In this document: piece after piece, positions 46,245 to 54,975 of the stretch | How positions within the stretch are numbered: position 1 is the first letter of the stretch | Layout: each line of letters begins with the position of its first letter | IMG/VR virus record: IMGVR_UViG_3300004151_000006 | Coordinates: 188,001 to 252,000 of that record | Direction: 5' to 3' (one strand) | Source of the DNA: a virus | DNA length: 64,000 bases | The notes under the pieces: model-generated | Databases searched by the model: none | What the model was told of the DNA's origin: nothing | Seen by the model: only the letters and a program-made list of their open reading frames with translations | Translations under genes and position numbers: made by a program

Positions 46245-47391
46245 CAAACGCATAAGTTTTATATCTACCCAGATGAGTCATGTGGTGGCTACTAAAGACC
46301 TTGATCTTTGTAGAGTCCGTACTGGATATGAAAATATGATAGGACAACAATGTAGTAGTACATATGTTGGTATAGCAAAACAAGATGGTGTAATCACACA
46401 AGTAGATAGAGCTAATAATATCCTTAGAGTGGATTATAAAGATGGAACAGCTGATGTGTATAGTTTTGGTGAACAATACACCAATATCTCTGGTATGTAT
46501 ATTACACAACATCTCATTTGTGTCGTAGACCAGGGTGATAAAGTAAAGAAAGGTGATATACTCTGTTTCAATGATCAATATTTTAAAATGGATAAATATA
46601 CTAAACAATTAAATGCTGGACATGGTGTGTTAGCTAAAGTGGTACTTATGGAGACCGATAATACACTTGAAGACAGTAATGCTATCACTAAACAGTTTGG
46701 TAAAAGACTTACCATCACACCCACACATACTCGAGATATTGTATTGACTAAAAATAGTGTGATACATCAATATCTTACAATAGGTACACATGTAAAGAAT
46801 ACTGATACTATATTGGTGTTTGAAGATGAAGATCTTGGCGATATGGGATCACTCACTGGTGGGGATATCTCAACTTTAGAGATGTTAAAGACACTTAATA
46901 AAAATATGCCTAAAGCTAAACATAGTGGTGAAATAGTCAAGATAGAGGCTTTTTATGCCTGTCCTATATCTGAGATGGGTGAATCTGTAGCTAAACTTGT
47001 CACTGAATGTAATAAATCTAAATTAACTAAATATAAGTTCTCTCGTGGTACCAATATGGAATATGATTATATTCCGCCCACAGTACTTCCTGAAAGGACT
47101 AAATATAAAGGTAATGAATTTGATAAGGATACGGTAGTCATTCAGTTTTATATCAAAGAGGATATAGCACATGGTGTTGGTGATAAAGCTGTACTTGGAA
47201 ATCAATTAAAAAGTACCTCTAATGAAGTATTAGAAGAACCTATTCTTTCTGAATCTGGTATAGAGATAGATGTCGTATTTGGTACTGCTAGTGTAGCAAA
47301 TCGTGTTGTACTTGGATGCTTTTTATCTGGTAGTGCATCTAGAGTATTGGAAGAATTACAATATCAAGCTGTAGATATGTATTTTAATTAA
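46245..47391 (+). CDS. RNA polymerase beta subunit, exon 2 (C-terminal part)
   Basis: Spliced exon of about 382 residues, giving a beta subunit of about 1706 residues. It opens with KRISFISTQMSHVV, equivalent to NRALMGANMQRQAV that follows HDD in bacterial beta, so intron removal restores the motif. TLEDSNAITKQFG corresponds to NFEDSILxSE. HGVGDKAVLGNQLKST, then SGIEIDVVFGTASVANRVV, correspond to the catalytic GDKxxxRHGNKG and PVDIVLNPLGVPSRMN segments, with the active-site Lys in GDK retained. An ATG at 46240 lies in the intron and need not be used. Two bacterial-type beta C-termini (this one and 5346-7592) imply two distinct phage polymerases, as known for phiKZ virion and non-virion enzymes. 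Confidence 0.87.
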
Positions 47392-47401
47392 CTACTGATA
47401 G

Positions 47402-47437
47402 AGATGGATGTAGGGGCATATGCCCCTACATCCATCT
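47402..47437 (+). terminator. Hairpin terminator
   Basis: A perfect 36-base palindrome with 18-base arms starting AGATGGATGTAGGGG, after the beta gene. Confidence 0.82.
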
Positions 47438-47444
47438 GCATTGA

Positions 47445-47457
47445 ATATATATATTAT
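47445..47457 (+). promoter_or_regulatory. ATATATATATTAT promoter-like box
   Basis: A TATATTAT core (47450-47457) eight bases after the terminator palindrome and about 67 bases before the next start codon. Confidence 0.5.
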
Positions 47458-47523
47458 TCACATGATACAATGTATTTATTTTTAAGGATCACTATCAATG
47501 ATTTGAAATGGAGGTAAATCCAT

Positions 47524-48360
47524 ATGGGTAATGATTCAACAAATCATACAAAATTGATTCATAGTATATTAAATAATTTAGAAGATACTGCCTATGGTCA
47601 GAAAAGAGAAATGATGCATGAGTTATATAACACCGATATCTATTGCCCATCAATTACTCCAATGAAAATACCATCATGTAAATCAGGAGTATTATCTATA
47701 ATGAAAACATTTCCACTAGATATGAATCTTGGTAAAACTCTATATTTCAATGAATTGGAGATACGTAAATATGAAGCTTTTGATAGTGATGTAAAGATAC
47801 CAGAATCTATCACTGTAGGAAGCATTGCTTTATATTTATCTGAGAGTAAACAATGTAGTGTTATGGAACTTTACAGTACAATGGATCCTTATCAGAAATA
47901 TAAATTAGCTATAGTGTTTAAAGATAATATGTTCATTGAACCATTGAAGATCTTTTTATTTCAAAAGTTATACAGTTATATGGGAGGGAGTCCATTATAT
48001 CAGGATATACACAGTGTGTTTGGTAATGACAGTATCAATCTACGTGCGGATCCACGACATATATATGTAAAATGTAATAAAGATACAATAAAACCACATG
48101 AGGTAACTAAATATATTTATTATGATAAATCAAATACATCATCAGAAACATTGAGTGGACGTTGGGATGATACATCCAGAGTAGAGTATTTAAATTATAA
48201 ACATGAATTGTATAAAGATGATACCTGCATACTACTTGAGATCTTACATATTGAAGATATAACTATATTGCATAAACATATGCATACATCTAGACAATAC
48301 ACAAAGTTAGATAGCTGGTTAGGTGTAAATCTCAATATACGGAGTATCTATGGGATATAG
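47524..48360 (+). CDS. Unknown protein, 278 aa (paralogue pair member 1)
   Basis: GGAGGTAAATCCAT before the ATG. Residues about 75-140 (LEIRKYEAFDSDVKIPESIT, then MELYSTMDPYQKYKLAIVF) are related to the next gene's IEIRKYECLDTWLAIPDQFE and VELYNGTDILNSEYKMSIL, so the two arose by tandem duplication. Beta-rich, no membrane segment or catalytic motif. It overlaps the next gene by 11 bases. Confidence 0.75.
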   Translation: MGNDSTNHTKLIHSILNNLEDTAYGQKREMMHELYNTDIYCPSITPMKIPSCKSGVLSIMKTFPLDMNLGKTLYFNELEIRKYEAFDSDVKIPESITVGSIALYLSESKQCSVMELYSTMDPYQKYKLAIVFKDNMFIEPLKIFLFQKLYSYMGGSPLYQDIHSVFGNDSINLRADPRHIYVKCNKDTIKPHEVTKYIYYDKSNTSSETLSGRWDDTSRVEYLNYKHELYKDDTCILLEILHIEDITILHKHMHTSRQYTKLDSWLGVNLNIRSIYGI

Positions 48361-49363
48361 TGGATGTGAGTTATTAAAACCCATATCAAGTACAAATCAA
48401 GATTTGATATATCGACCATATTTAATAAAAATACAAGATATAAACAAAGAAATAAAAGAGATAGAAGAAATATTAGAATGTAATAGAAGAATATATTACG
48501 ATCGGTGTAATGATGGTTTTGATAATAAAAGTCTTGTAGAAAATATTGATTTATTAGTTAAAAAATTAGAAAAGAAAAGAATTGAATGGTGTGAATATGA
48601 CAAGAAAATCAAGGAGGTAAAATTAATGAGTGTGACAAATCACATGAAAGATGAGATCGCATATCCATTTGGTATTAATATCAACAATGCTATTCTCATA
48701 GATCCCATTGAAATCAGGAAATATGAATGCTTAGATACATGGTTGGCTATCCCAGATCAATTTGAAATCAAATGTATTGGTATGTATAGTACTAAAAATG
48801 GAAATAGTCGTGTTGTTGAATTGTATAATGGTACAGATATACTTAACAGTGAATACAAGATGAGTATTTTGACTACAGATGCAAAAGCTAATGCTATTAG
48901 AGAAATTATATTCTTTGAAAGAGCAGAGATCGGTAATGTGGTTACAGATATTGAACAATATCGTACATTACGAAAGATGTGTGGTGATGGATATATCACT
49001 TTAAATTGGGAAAATGATGAAGTGCCAATGGAACGTATTTATACTCGTATATTGGATAATCAAGATCTGAGTAAATCATCAGAAAAGACCATCTCTAATC
49101 ATAAACTATTTTACAATAAAGTCATTGATCCAAAGAATAATAAAGAATATGCACATGAATGGAGTTTCCAATGTCCGATTGATAGTGTACCATATATCAC
49201 AATGTTGTATGAAGATAAAGATACTCAAGTTGGTGAATTGGTAGAATTTGATTGTTTCAATTATAGAGAAGGATATCGCGGTAGCGATTTTAATGCAAGG
49301 CATGTAATTATTTGGGTGGGGGTAAAACTTAGTTTGACAAATATTAAAGGTATCTATGTTTAA
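48350..49363 (+). CDS. Unknown protein, 337 aa (paralogue pair member 2)
   Basis: CGGAGTATCT precedes the ATG at 48350. The first 90 residues form a helical coiled-coil-like region absent from the paralogue. A very good internal site, AAGGAGGTAAAATTA, precedes an in-frame ATG at 48625 (MSVTNHMKDEI) that matches the start of the homologous part. So either two forms are made or the short one (246 residues) is the main product. Function unknown. Confidence 0.72.
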   Translation: MGYSGCELLKPISSTNQDLIYRPYLIKIQDINKEIKEIEEILECNRRIYYDRCNDGFDNKSLVENIDLLVKKLEKKRIEWCEYDKKIKEVKLMSVTNHMKDEIAYPFGININNAILIDPIEIRKYECLDTWLAIPDQFEIKCIGMYSTKNGNSRVVELYNGTDILNSEYKMSILTTDAKANAIREIIFFERAEIGNVVTDIEQYRTLRKMCGDGYITLNWENDEVPMERIYTRILDNQDLSKSSEKTISNHKLFYNKVIDPKNNKEYAHEWSFQCPIDSVPYITMLYEDKDTQVGELVEFDCFNYREGYRGSDFNARHVIIWVGVKLSLTNIKGIYV

Positions 49364-49372
49364 GGAGGGATG

Positions 49373-50350
49373 ATGAAAAAATATAGTTGGATAACTTTAT
49401 TTATTTTATCAATAAGTCTCATTGCTAATATCACTTATGCTAAAGGTAGTAGTAGTAGTAGTAGTAGTTCTAGTGGAAGATCATCGTCATCATTTTCTTC
49501 TAGTAGTAAATCTAGCAGTAGCTTCAGTAGTAGTAGTAAACCAAGTACACCCTCATATACTTCATCATCTAGTAAACCCACTGGTATTACATCATCTAAT
49601 TCAAGTAATACACCTAGCAGTACTATACCCAAGACACCAATAATTTATAGTAATACAACCAAGTCAACCACCATCTCTAGTGGTAGTAATAATACAATCA
49701 AACCAAATAATCCACCTAAACTCAATTATATTCAGAATGCAAATACACCCACTAAAAAGACTGAAGATGTGAAAAGTTATCGTACGGAGAAAGCTCGATA
49801 TACTTTTAATACTTCAACTCCTCCAGTGACTACAAGATCAACTATCCCAACGAGTAATCGTAGCTGGTCTAGTTATGATGAATACAAATCTAATCAACGT
49901 AGGTATTATACTGAGCACAATTGGAATCCTCCTGTTTATATTTACAACACCTATCCTTCATTTGGTGGATTCTCTAATCCATGGTTATTTTTCATGTTAG
50001 GTAATATGTCATCGAATTTCTTTTATCATAGACAAGATGATCCTGGTGTAAAGACATTCTTAGCTGAAGCAGAAAGATTATCTACTGATAATAAAGAATT
50101 AAAAGATCAATTAGCTAAAGTAAAAGCTGATATGGAAAAATTGAAACAAGATGGTACTACTATAGAAAAAGAATATTTTCCCAAAGATCAGGATCCTGAT
50201 ATAGCCACTGAATTGGAAATCGATGATGATGATGAAAGTAGTGATTTTGGTACTATCTTAGTATCTATCTTAATCATCGGTATGTTTATTTGGATAGGTG
50301 TTGTAGCTATACGTATTTTACGTAGACATAAACAAAAGAGAGATTGGTAA
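49373..50350 (+). CDS. Secreted Ser-rich membrane-anchored protein
   Basis: 325 residues; AGGAGG is too close to the first ATG at 49370, so the second at 49373 (MKKYSW) is preferred. A signal peptide or anchor (WITLFILSISLIANITYA) is followed by about 60 residues of nearly pure Ser with Lys, Thr and Pro. A Tyr/Trp/Pro-rich segment and a coiled-coil stretch (residues about 220-260) follow. A C-terminal membrane helix (FGTILVSILIIGMFIWIGVVAI) leads to a basic tail (RRHKQKRDW). The Ser/Pro part would lie outside the cytoplasmic membrane. It overlaps by one base with a 41-residue membrane peptide gene and precedes a PspA-like gene, so a membrane-stress or envelope module is suggested. Confidence 0.75.
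   Translation: MKKYSWITLFILSISLIANITYAKGSSSSSSSSSGRSSSSFSSSSKSSSSFSSSSKPSTPSYTSSSSKPTGITSSNSSNTPSSTIPKTPIIYSNTTKSTTISSGSNNTIKPNNPPKLNYIQNANTPTKKTEDVKSYRTEKARYTFNTSTPPVTTRSTIPTSNRSWSSYDEYKSNQRRYYTEHNWNPPVYIYNTYPSFGGFSNPWLFFMLGNMSSNFFYHRQDDPGVKTFLAEAERLSTDNKELKDQLAKVKADMEKLKQDGTTIEKEYFPKDQDPDIATELEIDDDDESSDFGTILVSILIIGMFIWIGVVAIRILRRHKQKRDW
49446..49620 (+). repeat. AGT/TCA-rich triplet repeat coding poly-Ser
   Basis: Runs of AGT triplets (seven or more in a row at about 49449-49470), with TCT and TCA Ser codons, form a low-complexity coding tract liable to slippage and length change. Confidence 0.75.
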
Positions 50351-50475
50351 TGTATGAATGGATCGACCATTTATTGTTTGATAATCCAAGGCTTACTATC
50401 TATACATTACTTGGTATAATTGTTGGGATGATTATAAGTCTTATATACACTGTAATTCGCAGTAGATTCGAATAA
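50350..50475 (+). CDS. Single-pass membrane peptide, 41 aa
   Basis: ATG overlaps the previous stop (TAATG), so translation is coupled. The product begins MYEWIDHLLFDN, has one hydrophobic helix (YTLLGIIVGMIISLIYTV) and ends in a basic RSRFE. It is too short for most automatic annotation, but its position between two membrane-module genes supports it. Confidence 0.6.
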   Translation: MYEWIDHLLFDNPRLTIYTLLGIIVGMIISLIYTVIRSRFE

Positions 50476-50495
50476 ATCCTAAATACGGAGGTAGC

Positions 50496-51380
50496 ATGTT
50501 TTCACCAATTGCGGTTTTTGCAAGTATGATAGTGTTACTTGTTATAAGTCTTGGTGTGGGATGGCTTGTTAATGACATTACACAACCCTCTAACAGAAGG
50601 AGAAAGACCATGGGCCTGTTCGGAAAGCTGTTTGGCGTCAAAGTCGATCGCATCAAGGATGCCATCCTCAAGAGTGATGTCCTTGGTAACCCCAATGACA
50701 TTTCTGAAGCACAGCTGCGGGAATACCAGGAAAAGTGGGAAGAAATCACCACTCGTCTTGGCACTGCCACTCAGCGTCTGGCCAAAGAACAGCGGGATGT
50801 GACTGAGCTTGAAGAAGCTATTCGCATCCACGTCATCGGTGCCAAGAAGATGCAGGAAAAGCGCGATGCTGCCGGCACCGAAGAAGAAAAGAATCGATTC
50901 CAGGTCAAGATCGACCAGATGGTCGGCGACATCAAGTCCATGCAGGCCAAAATGGACATCGAAAAGGCTGAAGCCACTACTGCTTCCAGCCATGTCAATC
51001 TGTTGCAGGAAGCGGCAGATAAATGCATGGAACGCATCAAGTCCCATCGCAAGGCTATCCAGGATGCCAAAGATAACCTTGAGTCTGCCAAGCTCAAGCG
51101 TGACATGGCCAAGGATCGTGAAGAAGATGCCAAGCTGGTCTCTGGCCTGGTAGATCCCAATGCCATCGGCATCAACAGTGCCCTGGATGCCATCAACAAA
51201 GTGGCCCAGGATCTGGAACAAGAAGCTACCATCGCCAACCAGCGGGCTGACATGCTCCAGTCTGATGTGGCCAAGGATTCTCCGGATGCTGACATCCGTC
51301 AGGTCTTGGAAGAAGCCAAGAGCACCACTCCCAAGGGTACTCCTGAGTCCACTGACGACTTCTTGTCCAAGTTCAAATAG
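50496..51380 (+). CDS. PspA-like coiled-coil protein, two possible starts
   Basis: Two in-frame starts have good sites: CGGAGGTAGC before ATG 50496 (294 residues, adding a membrane helix FASMIVLLVISLGVGWLV) and GAAGGAGAAAGACC before ATG 50610 (256 residues, MGLFGKLFG). The common part is an almost continuous coiled coil (residues about 40-240) with an amphipathic N-terminus, like PspA/IM30 membrane-remodelling proteins, and ends in a DDFLSKFK tail. From 50610 the GC content and codon use (GCC, ATC, CTG) change sharply from the upstream gene, as if the GC-rich gene had been joined to a short AT-rich leader. It may protect or reshape the inner membrane during infection. Confidence 0.68.
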   Translation: MFSPIAVFASMIVLLVISLGVGWLVNDITQPSNRRRKTMGLFGKLFGVKVDRIKDAILKSDVLGNPNDISEAQLREYQEKWEEITTRLGTATQRLAKEQRDVTELEEAIRIHVIGAKKMQEKRDAAGTEEEKNRFQVKIDQMVGDIKSMQAKMDIEKAEATTASSHVNLLQEAADKCMERIKSHRKAIQDAKDNLESAKLKRDMAKDREEDAKLVSGLVDPNAIGINSALDAINKVAQDLEQEATIANQRADMLQSDVAKDSPDADIRQVLEEAKSTTPKGTPESTDDFLSKFK

Positions 51381-51390
51381 CACATGCTAA

Positions 51391-51424
51391 GGATAGGGTG
51401 CACCCACATGGGTGCACTCTATCC
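51391..51424 (+). terminator. Hairpin terminator
   Basis: 15-base arms beginning GGATAGGGTGCACCC with an ACAT loop and one G-U pair, after the PspA-like gene. Confidence 0.8.
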
Positions 51425-51447
51425 ACCTTGTTATCCATTTATTTTTT

Positions 51448-51460
51448 AAATATATATTAT
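51448..51460 (+). promoter_or_regulatory. AAATATATATTAT promoter-like box
   Basis: AAATATATATTAT, 23 bases after the terminator and about 41 bases before the next start. Confidence 0.55.
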
Positions 51461-51501
51461 TTATTTGGTGTTTATGTTAAAATCTATAAGGAGGATGTCA
51501 T

Positions 51502-52320
51502 ATGGCCAAACATTATAGGGCAGCATTGGTCCGTGGTGATATGGAACTTACCAGCAATCAAATCAAACAAAATAAAGCTCTTGTCAAAATGTTTAATATG
51601 ATGCGTGAAGAAGAATTCTATATGAATTTAGTGAACATATTATTTATGTATGCTACACAAAAGAAAGAATTAGAAGTCTTACCTGAAGATATTGTATATA
51701 TCACCATGGATGGAGATATCAAATTTAAGATGATATTGACTCAAGAAAACATTGATGTATTTAAACAAGCTGTTGTGAGAAGTGTCATAGATGGTGAACA
51801 CACCGTAGTGGAATCACACAGTATTTCAGATGTATTTTTAATGACTAAAAAGAACTTTGAAAAGTTTCATTATCGGGATACTCCGGGAAAGATCTTCGTG
51901 TTAGTCAGTGGTTTCAGCAAAGCAAATGCTCTTAAAATCCTGGAGCAATATGATAGCATGTTGGATAAATCCGACTGGGAGGATATTACTCATGAAAAAT
52001 ATACAGAATTAAAATCGGGTATTGAAGCTATAGCTGAAGAGTATTTTTACAATAATGGTGTCCCCTACAACGATGACTCTATAGAACTCATGCTTGCAGT
52101 ATCTATCATTTTGGATTCATTTACCATAATTGATTATGATTATTTAAATTGGTATAAATCCATTGGTAAAAAAGATGCTATGAATTTTCTTGAATTGTTG
52201 GAGGATGTCATTGAAGAAGACAAGTTGAACTATTATCAAGATCTTGATACATTGAAAGAAAAGATCAAAGTACTCAAAGAAGAGTTGTTGGCACATTACA
52301 CCCCTAAACGTGTAAAATAA
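51502..52320 (+). CDS. Unknown protein, 272 aa
   Basis: AAGGAGGATGTCAT before the ATG. Mostly helical and acidic with a C-terminal coiled coil (DTLKEKIKVLKEELLAHY); no catalytic motif recognised. First gene of a small operon with two short genes following at 12 and 16 bases. Confidence 0.75.
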   Translation: MAKHYRAALVRGDMELTSNQIKQNKALVKMFNMMREEEFYMNLVNILFMYATQKKELEVLPEDIVYITMDGDIKFKMILTQENIDVFKQAVVRSVIDGEHTVVESHSISDVFLMTKKNFEKFHYRDTPGKIFVLVSGFSKANALKILEQYDSMLDKSDWEDITHEKYTELKSGIEAIAEEYFYNNGVPYNDDSIELMLAVSIILDSFTIIDYDYLNWYKSIGKKDAMNFLELLEDVIEEDKLNYYQDLDTLKEKIKVLKEELLAHYTPKRVK

Positions 52321-52332
52321 AGGAGAGACTAT

Positions 52333-52599
52333 ATGTCCATTATTCTGGAATTGATACGGGCGCACCCATTTCTTACATATCTAAACATAGGGATCTTAAT
52401 TATTGCGTTTTCAATTTTGATCAGGTCTAATATCACCAAAACCAACATATTGAAAAAAATAAATGATCATATCTGCGATCGCATAATTTATGAAAATGTC
52501 AGTCCGATCTCCGTAGGGATTTCACTTTTCGTGTGTTTTCTTATTTGGCCACTGTTCATATTCTTATTGTTTTTCCATTTTACACCCAAAACCAAATAG
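52333..52599 (+). CDS. Small membrane protein, 88 aa
   Basis: AGGAGAGACTAT before the ATG. Two hydrophobic helices (LTYLNIGILIIAFSILI and VGISLFVCFLIWPLFIFLLFF) separated by a basic loop. Size and topology would fit a holin-like or other inner-membrane peptide, but nothing else in the context supports a lysis role. Confidence 0.68.
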   Translation: MSIILELIRAHPFLTYLNIGILIIAFSILIRSNITKTNILKKINDHICDRIIYENVSPISVGISLFVCFLIWPLFIFLLFFHFTPKTK

Positions 52600-52615
52600 T
52601 AGGGGAATTTTTCAT

Positions 52616-53254
52616 ATGCTTCGTATTTGTATGCAGGATCTGGCTGATTTCGTCAATCAAGATTCTCCTGGACAGATCAAACATCTGGAAGACTTTATGT
52701 CTTATAATCTGGATGTTTTTCAAACCTTTAATAATATTGTGCGAAGTGGAAGGGTCAAACTTTCTACGGAAATCGGCAACCGCCCTTACAATGAAATGAC
52801 GGAGCAATTTACTGTGTTTTGGTGGATGCGTCATAGTAATGTTGAAACCACTTTGCTCATCTTACAATGGTTGAGTCAGAGTAATAAATTCATTCATCGT
52901 GAGCAGGTGTTGGACATTTGTACCAAGGTATGTATCACCATTCTCAATCATTCCATTGATTATTATACCACCGAGAGGTATCTCGGATTTGCTTTTCGTG
53001 TGGAACAATATTTGACCAATCCCATCAAAGATGCATCGGAGTTTGATGATATTGGAAAAGATATTGTAAGGGATTATTGTGATGCACACTTGATCCTAAA
53101 CCATATAACAGCTGAAGATAATGTGGCATGGTTTTGTTTAAAACGTATGCCTTGGGCAGCATACACTTTCTATCGAGATGATACTACCACCAAGACATTT
53201 CCAATTGAGCTTCGATCAAAGATTGAAAAGCTTTTGGAGTATGAGCTTGGCTAA
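52616..53254 (+). CDS. Unknown protein, 212 aa
   Basis: GGGGAATTTTTCAT before the ATG. Helical, with Trp-rich segments (FTVFWWMRHSN, VAWFCLKRMPWAAYTF) and several Cys; no known family. Ends the operon before a palindromic terminator. Confidence 0.72.
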   Translation: MLRICMQDLADFVNQDSPGQIKHLEDFMSYNLDVFQTFNNIVRSGRVKLSTEIGNRPYNEMTEQFTVFWWMRHSNVETTLLILQWLSQSNKFIHREQVLDICTKVCITILNHSIDYYTTERYLGFAFRVEQYLTNPIKDASEFDDIGKDIVRDYCDAHLILNHITAEDNVAWFCLKRMPWAAYTFYRDDTTTKTFPIELRSKIEKLLEYELG

Positions 53255-53282
53255 TGTATAAACACATCTAAACCCTTCTAAC

Positions 53283-53308
53283 TGGAGTGGGGAATATTCC
53301 CCACTCCA
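53283..53308 (+). terminator. Hairpin terminator
   Basis: A perfect palindrome, arm TGGAGTGGGGAAT, 12 bases before the radical SAM start. Confidence 0.8.
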
Positions 53309-53320
53309 CCTGAGGTAATC

Positions 53321-54028
53321 ATGTATATCCAAATCACTGATCGTTGTAATATGTCATGTGTACATTGTGGTCATAATTGTACTACTGTTGGTAATGACAT
53401 GGATGTTAAAACTTTTGCACAGTCCTGTAAATTGGCAGTTAAATTTCACTATGATATTTGTATTGGTGGAGGAGAACCAACACTCCATAAAGATTTTGAA
53501 AGATTTCTTGAAATCAGCTTGGATCATTCTGATAATGTCAATTTGGTGACTAATGGAACCAACACCAAAATGTCCTTATTTTTAGCAGAATTGGCTGCTG
53601 ACGGTATTATTCATTGCACACTATCTCTTGATAAATATCATGATCGTTCTATGGTTAGCCAAGATGTGATCAATGCATTTCAAAAGGACACTACCAACAA
53701 AAAAGATCATCGACATATACAGGATGTCTCTGAACCAGGACACCGGCTAGTATATGCTGGACGAACAATACTCTCCAAAACAAAAGGTCTCATTGATCAG
53801 GAAATCAGAGATGATTGTTTTGGTCCTGGATTCCATGTGAAACCAGATGGTCGTTTATATCACTGTGCTTGTCAAATGGTCTCATACAACACAGTGTTCA
53901 ACCCCACTTTTCATCGAAACATTTATCGCACACGGTATACCTGTTCTGAACGGGATCCATGGCGCAAGTATTTGCGTATGACCAATGATGATGAAGATTG
54001 GGAAAAGATGGTTTGGAGGGGATATTAA
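53321..54028 (+). CDS. Radical SAM protein of unknown substrate
   Basis: 235 residues; GAGGTAATC before the ATG. Cys9, Cys13 and Cys16 (CNMSCVHC) form the radical SAM iron-sulfur site; GGGEPTLHKDF is the S-adenosylmethionine motif; NLVTNGTN and LSLDKYHD follow the usual order. Additional cysteines near the C-terminus (DDCFGPGFHVKPDGRLYHCAC, later YTCSE) suggest an auxiliary cluster of SPASM or twitch type, as in peptide- or cofactor-modifying enzymes. It is a single-gene unit with no candidate precursor peptide next to it and is distinct from NrdG. It is unlikely to be an activase because of the auxiliary cysteines. The substrate is not predictable from the sequence. Confidence 0.85.
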   Translation: MYIQITDRCNMSCVHCGHNCTTVGNDMDVKTFAQSCKLAVKFHYDICIGGGEPTLHKDFERFLEISLDHSDNVNLVTNGTNTKMSLFLAELAADGIIHCTLSLDKYHDRSMVSQDVINAFQKDTTNKKDHRHIQDVSEPGHRLVYAGRTILSKTKGLIDQEIRDDCFGPGFHVKPDGRLYHCACQMVSYNTVFNPTFHRNIYRTRYTCSERDPWRKYLRMTNDDEDWEKMVWRGY

Positions 54029-54076
54029 ATTCAATGGATTTAATCAAATACTTTGATTTAACCTTTTAACATGTGA

Positions 54077-54120
54077 CACATAGCACAGATGGTAGCACAT
54101 GCTACCATCTGTGCTATGTG
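54077..54120 (+). terminator. Long perfect hairpin, probable terminator
   Basis: Exact 20-base arms starting CACATAGCACAGATGGTA with an ACAT loop; the longest perfect stem in the window. No T-run follows directly, and the next gene starts 22 bases later. Confidence 0.7.
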
Positions 54121-54141
54121 ACTATTATAAGGAGTATTTTT

Positions 54142-54960
54142 ATGGGATGTATACCAAGACATAAGGATCCAAGAGTCAGTATCTTTAAACAGTATATGAA
54201 TTTTAATTCCATTAGTACAAACATTATTATTGCACGTGGTACTCCTAACTATGTCAGTATTTATCATAATCAACAAAACACTGCATTGAAGTTTGTATTT
54301 AAATCAGAATATAGTGAAGGTGATGCTTCTATCACTAAGAACAATAATGGTGCAGCATTGCGTATCAATTCAGCACATATTGGAAAATATATTGATTTAG
54401 TTAAACAGATACCCATCTATCAAAGCTTGAGTGATCCATATGTTTGGTATTTACCTATTGATCATAAATCAGATACAGTAAAGCCATATCACATTGTTGA
54501 CAATGACACTTGGATTCAAGATCCTGTGATCATTCGAAATACAAAAGATGTATCTATATTCACTATTACTTATTGCCCACAAACTACAACGTGTATGAAT
54601 GCAATATTCAGTACTTCAGTTTCACAATTAGATAAATATCCTAAGTTTTTCATGAGTAAATCTATTTACTTTGATTATGATACTACCATTAATAAGGTAG
54701 CCATTAAATTTAATCATCCATTTAAATATGGACATAATTTATACAATACAATGTATGGTAATAATGCATGTATTGATATTGAGCATATCAATATGATATA
54801 TGGGTATTATGGTAAAGATCTGATAGATAAAACTGTGAAAAAATCACATTCACATTATTTTAAGATAGGATATCATCCCACTGATGATGGAGTATATGTG
54901 ATAGAGGATATCTATACCACACAAAGTTGTATGGTCAATGCTAATGAATGTGAAAAATAA
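54142..54960 (+). CDS. Unknown protein, 272 aa
   Basis: AAGGAGTATTTTT sets ATG 54142; the frame is open upstream but lies in the hairpin. Beta-rich. YVSIYHNQQNTALKFVFKSE resembles YVKVYYHPKFNIFKFVFTSE of the next gene, so they are diverged duplicates. No membrane segment or known motif. Confidence 0.72.
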   Translation: MGCIPRHKDPRVSIFKQYMNFNSISTNIIIARGTPNYVSIYHNQQNTALKFVFKSEYSEGDASITKNNNGAALRINSAHIGKYIDLVKQIPIYQSLSDPYVWYLPIDHKSDTVKPYHIVDNDTWIQDPVIIRNTKDVSIFTITYCPQTTTCMNAIFSTSVSQLDKYPKFFMSKSIYFDYDTTINKVAIKFNHPFKYGHNLYNTMYGNNACIDIEHINMIYGYYGKDLIDKTVKKSHSHYFKIGYHPTDDGVYVIEDIYTTQSCMVNANECEK

Positions 54961-54975
54961 GGAGTCTGTATCTCT

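Noticed and set aside
45733-46608. Minus-strand 291-codon frame across the intron
   Set aside because: It runs antisense to the intron core and both exons and lacks a start context.
50535-51383. Long minus-strand frame opposite the PspA-like gene
   Set aside because: It has no ribosome binding site or promoter, and the GC-rich codon pattern fits the plus strand.
52333-52599. Holin
   Set aside because: Two membrane helices and small size are not enough; no endolysin or spanin gene is adjacent.
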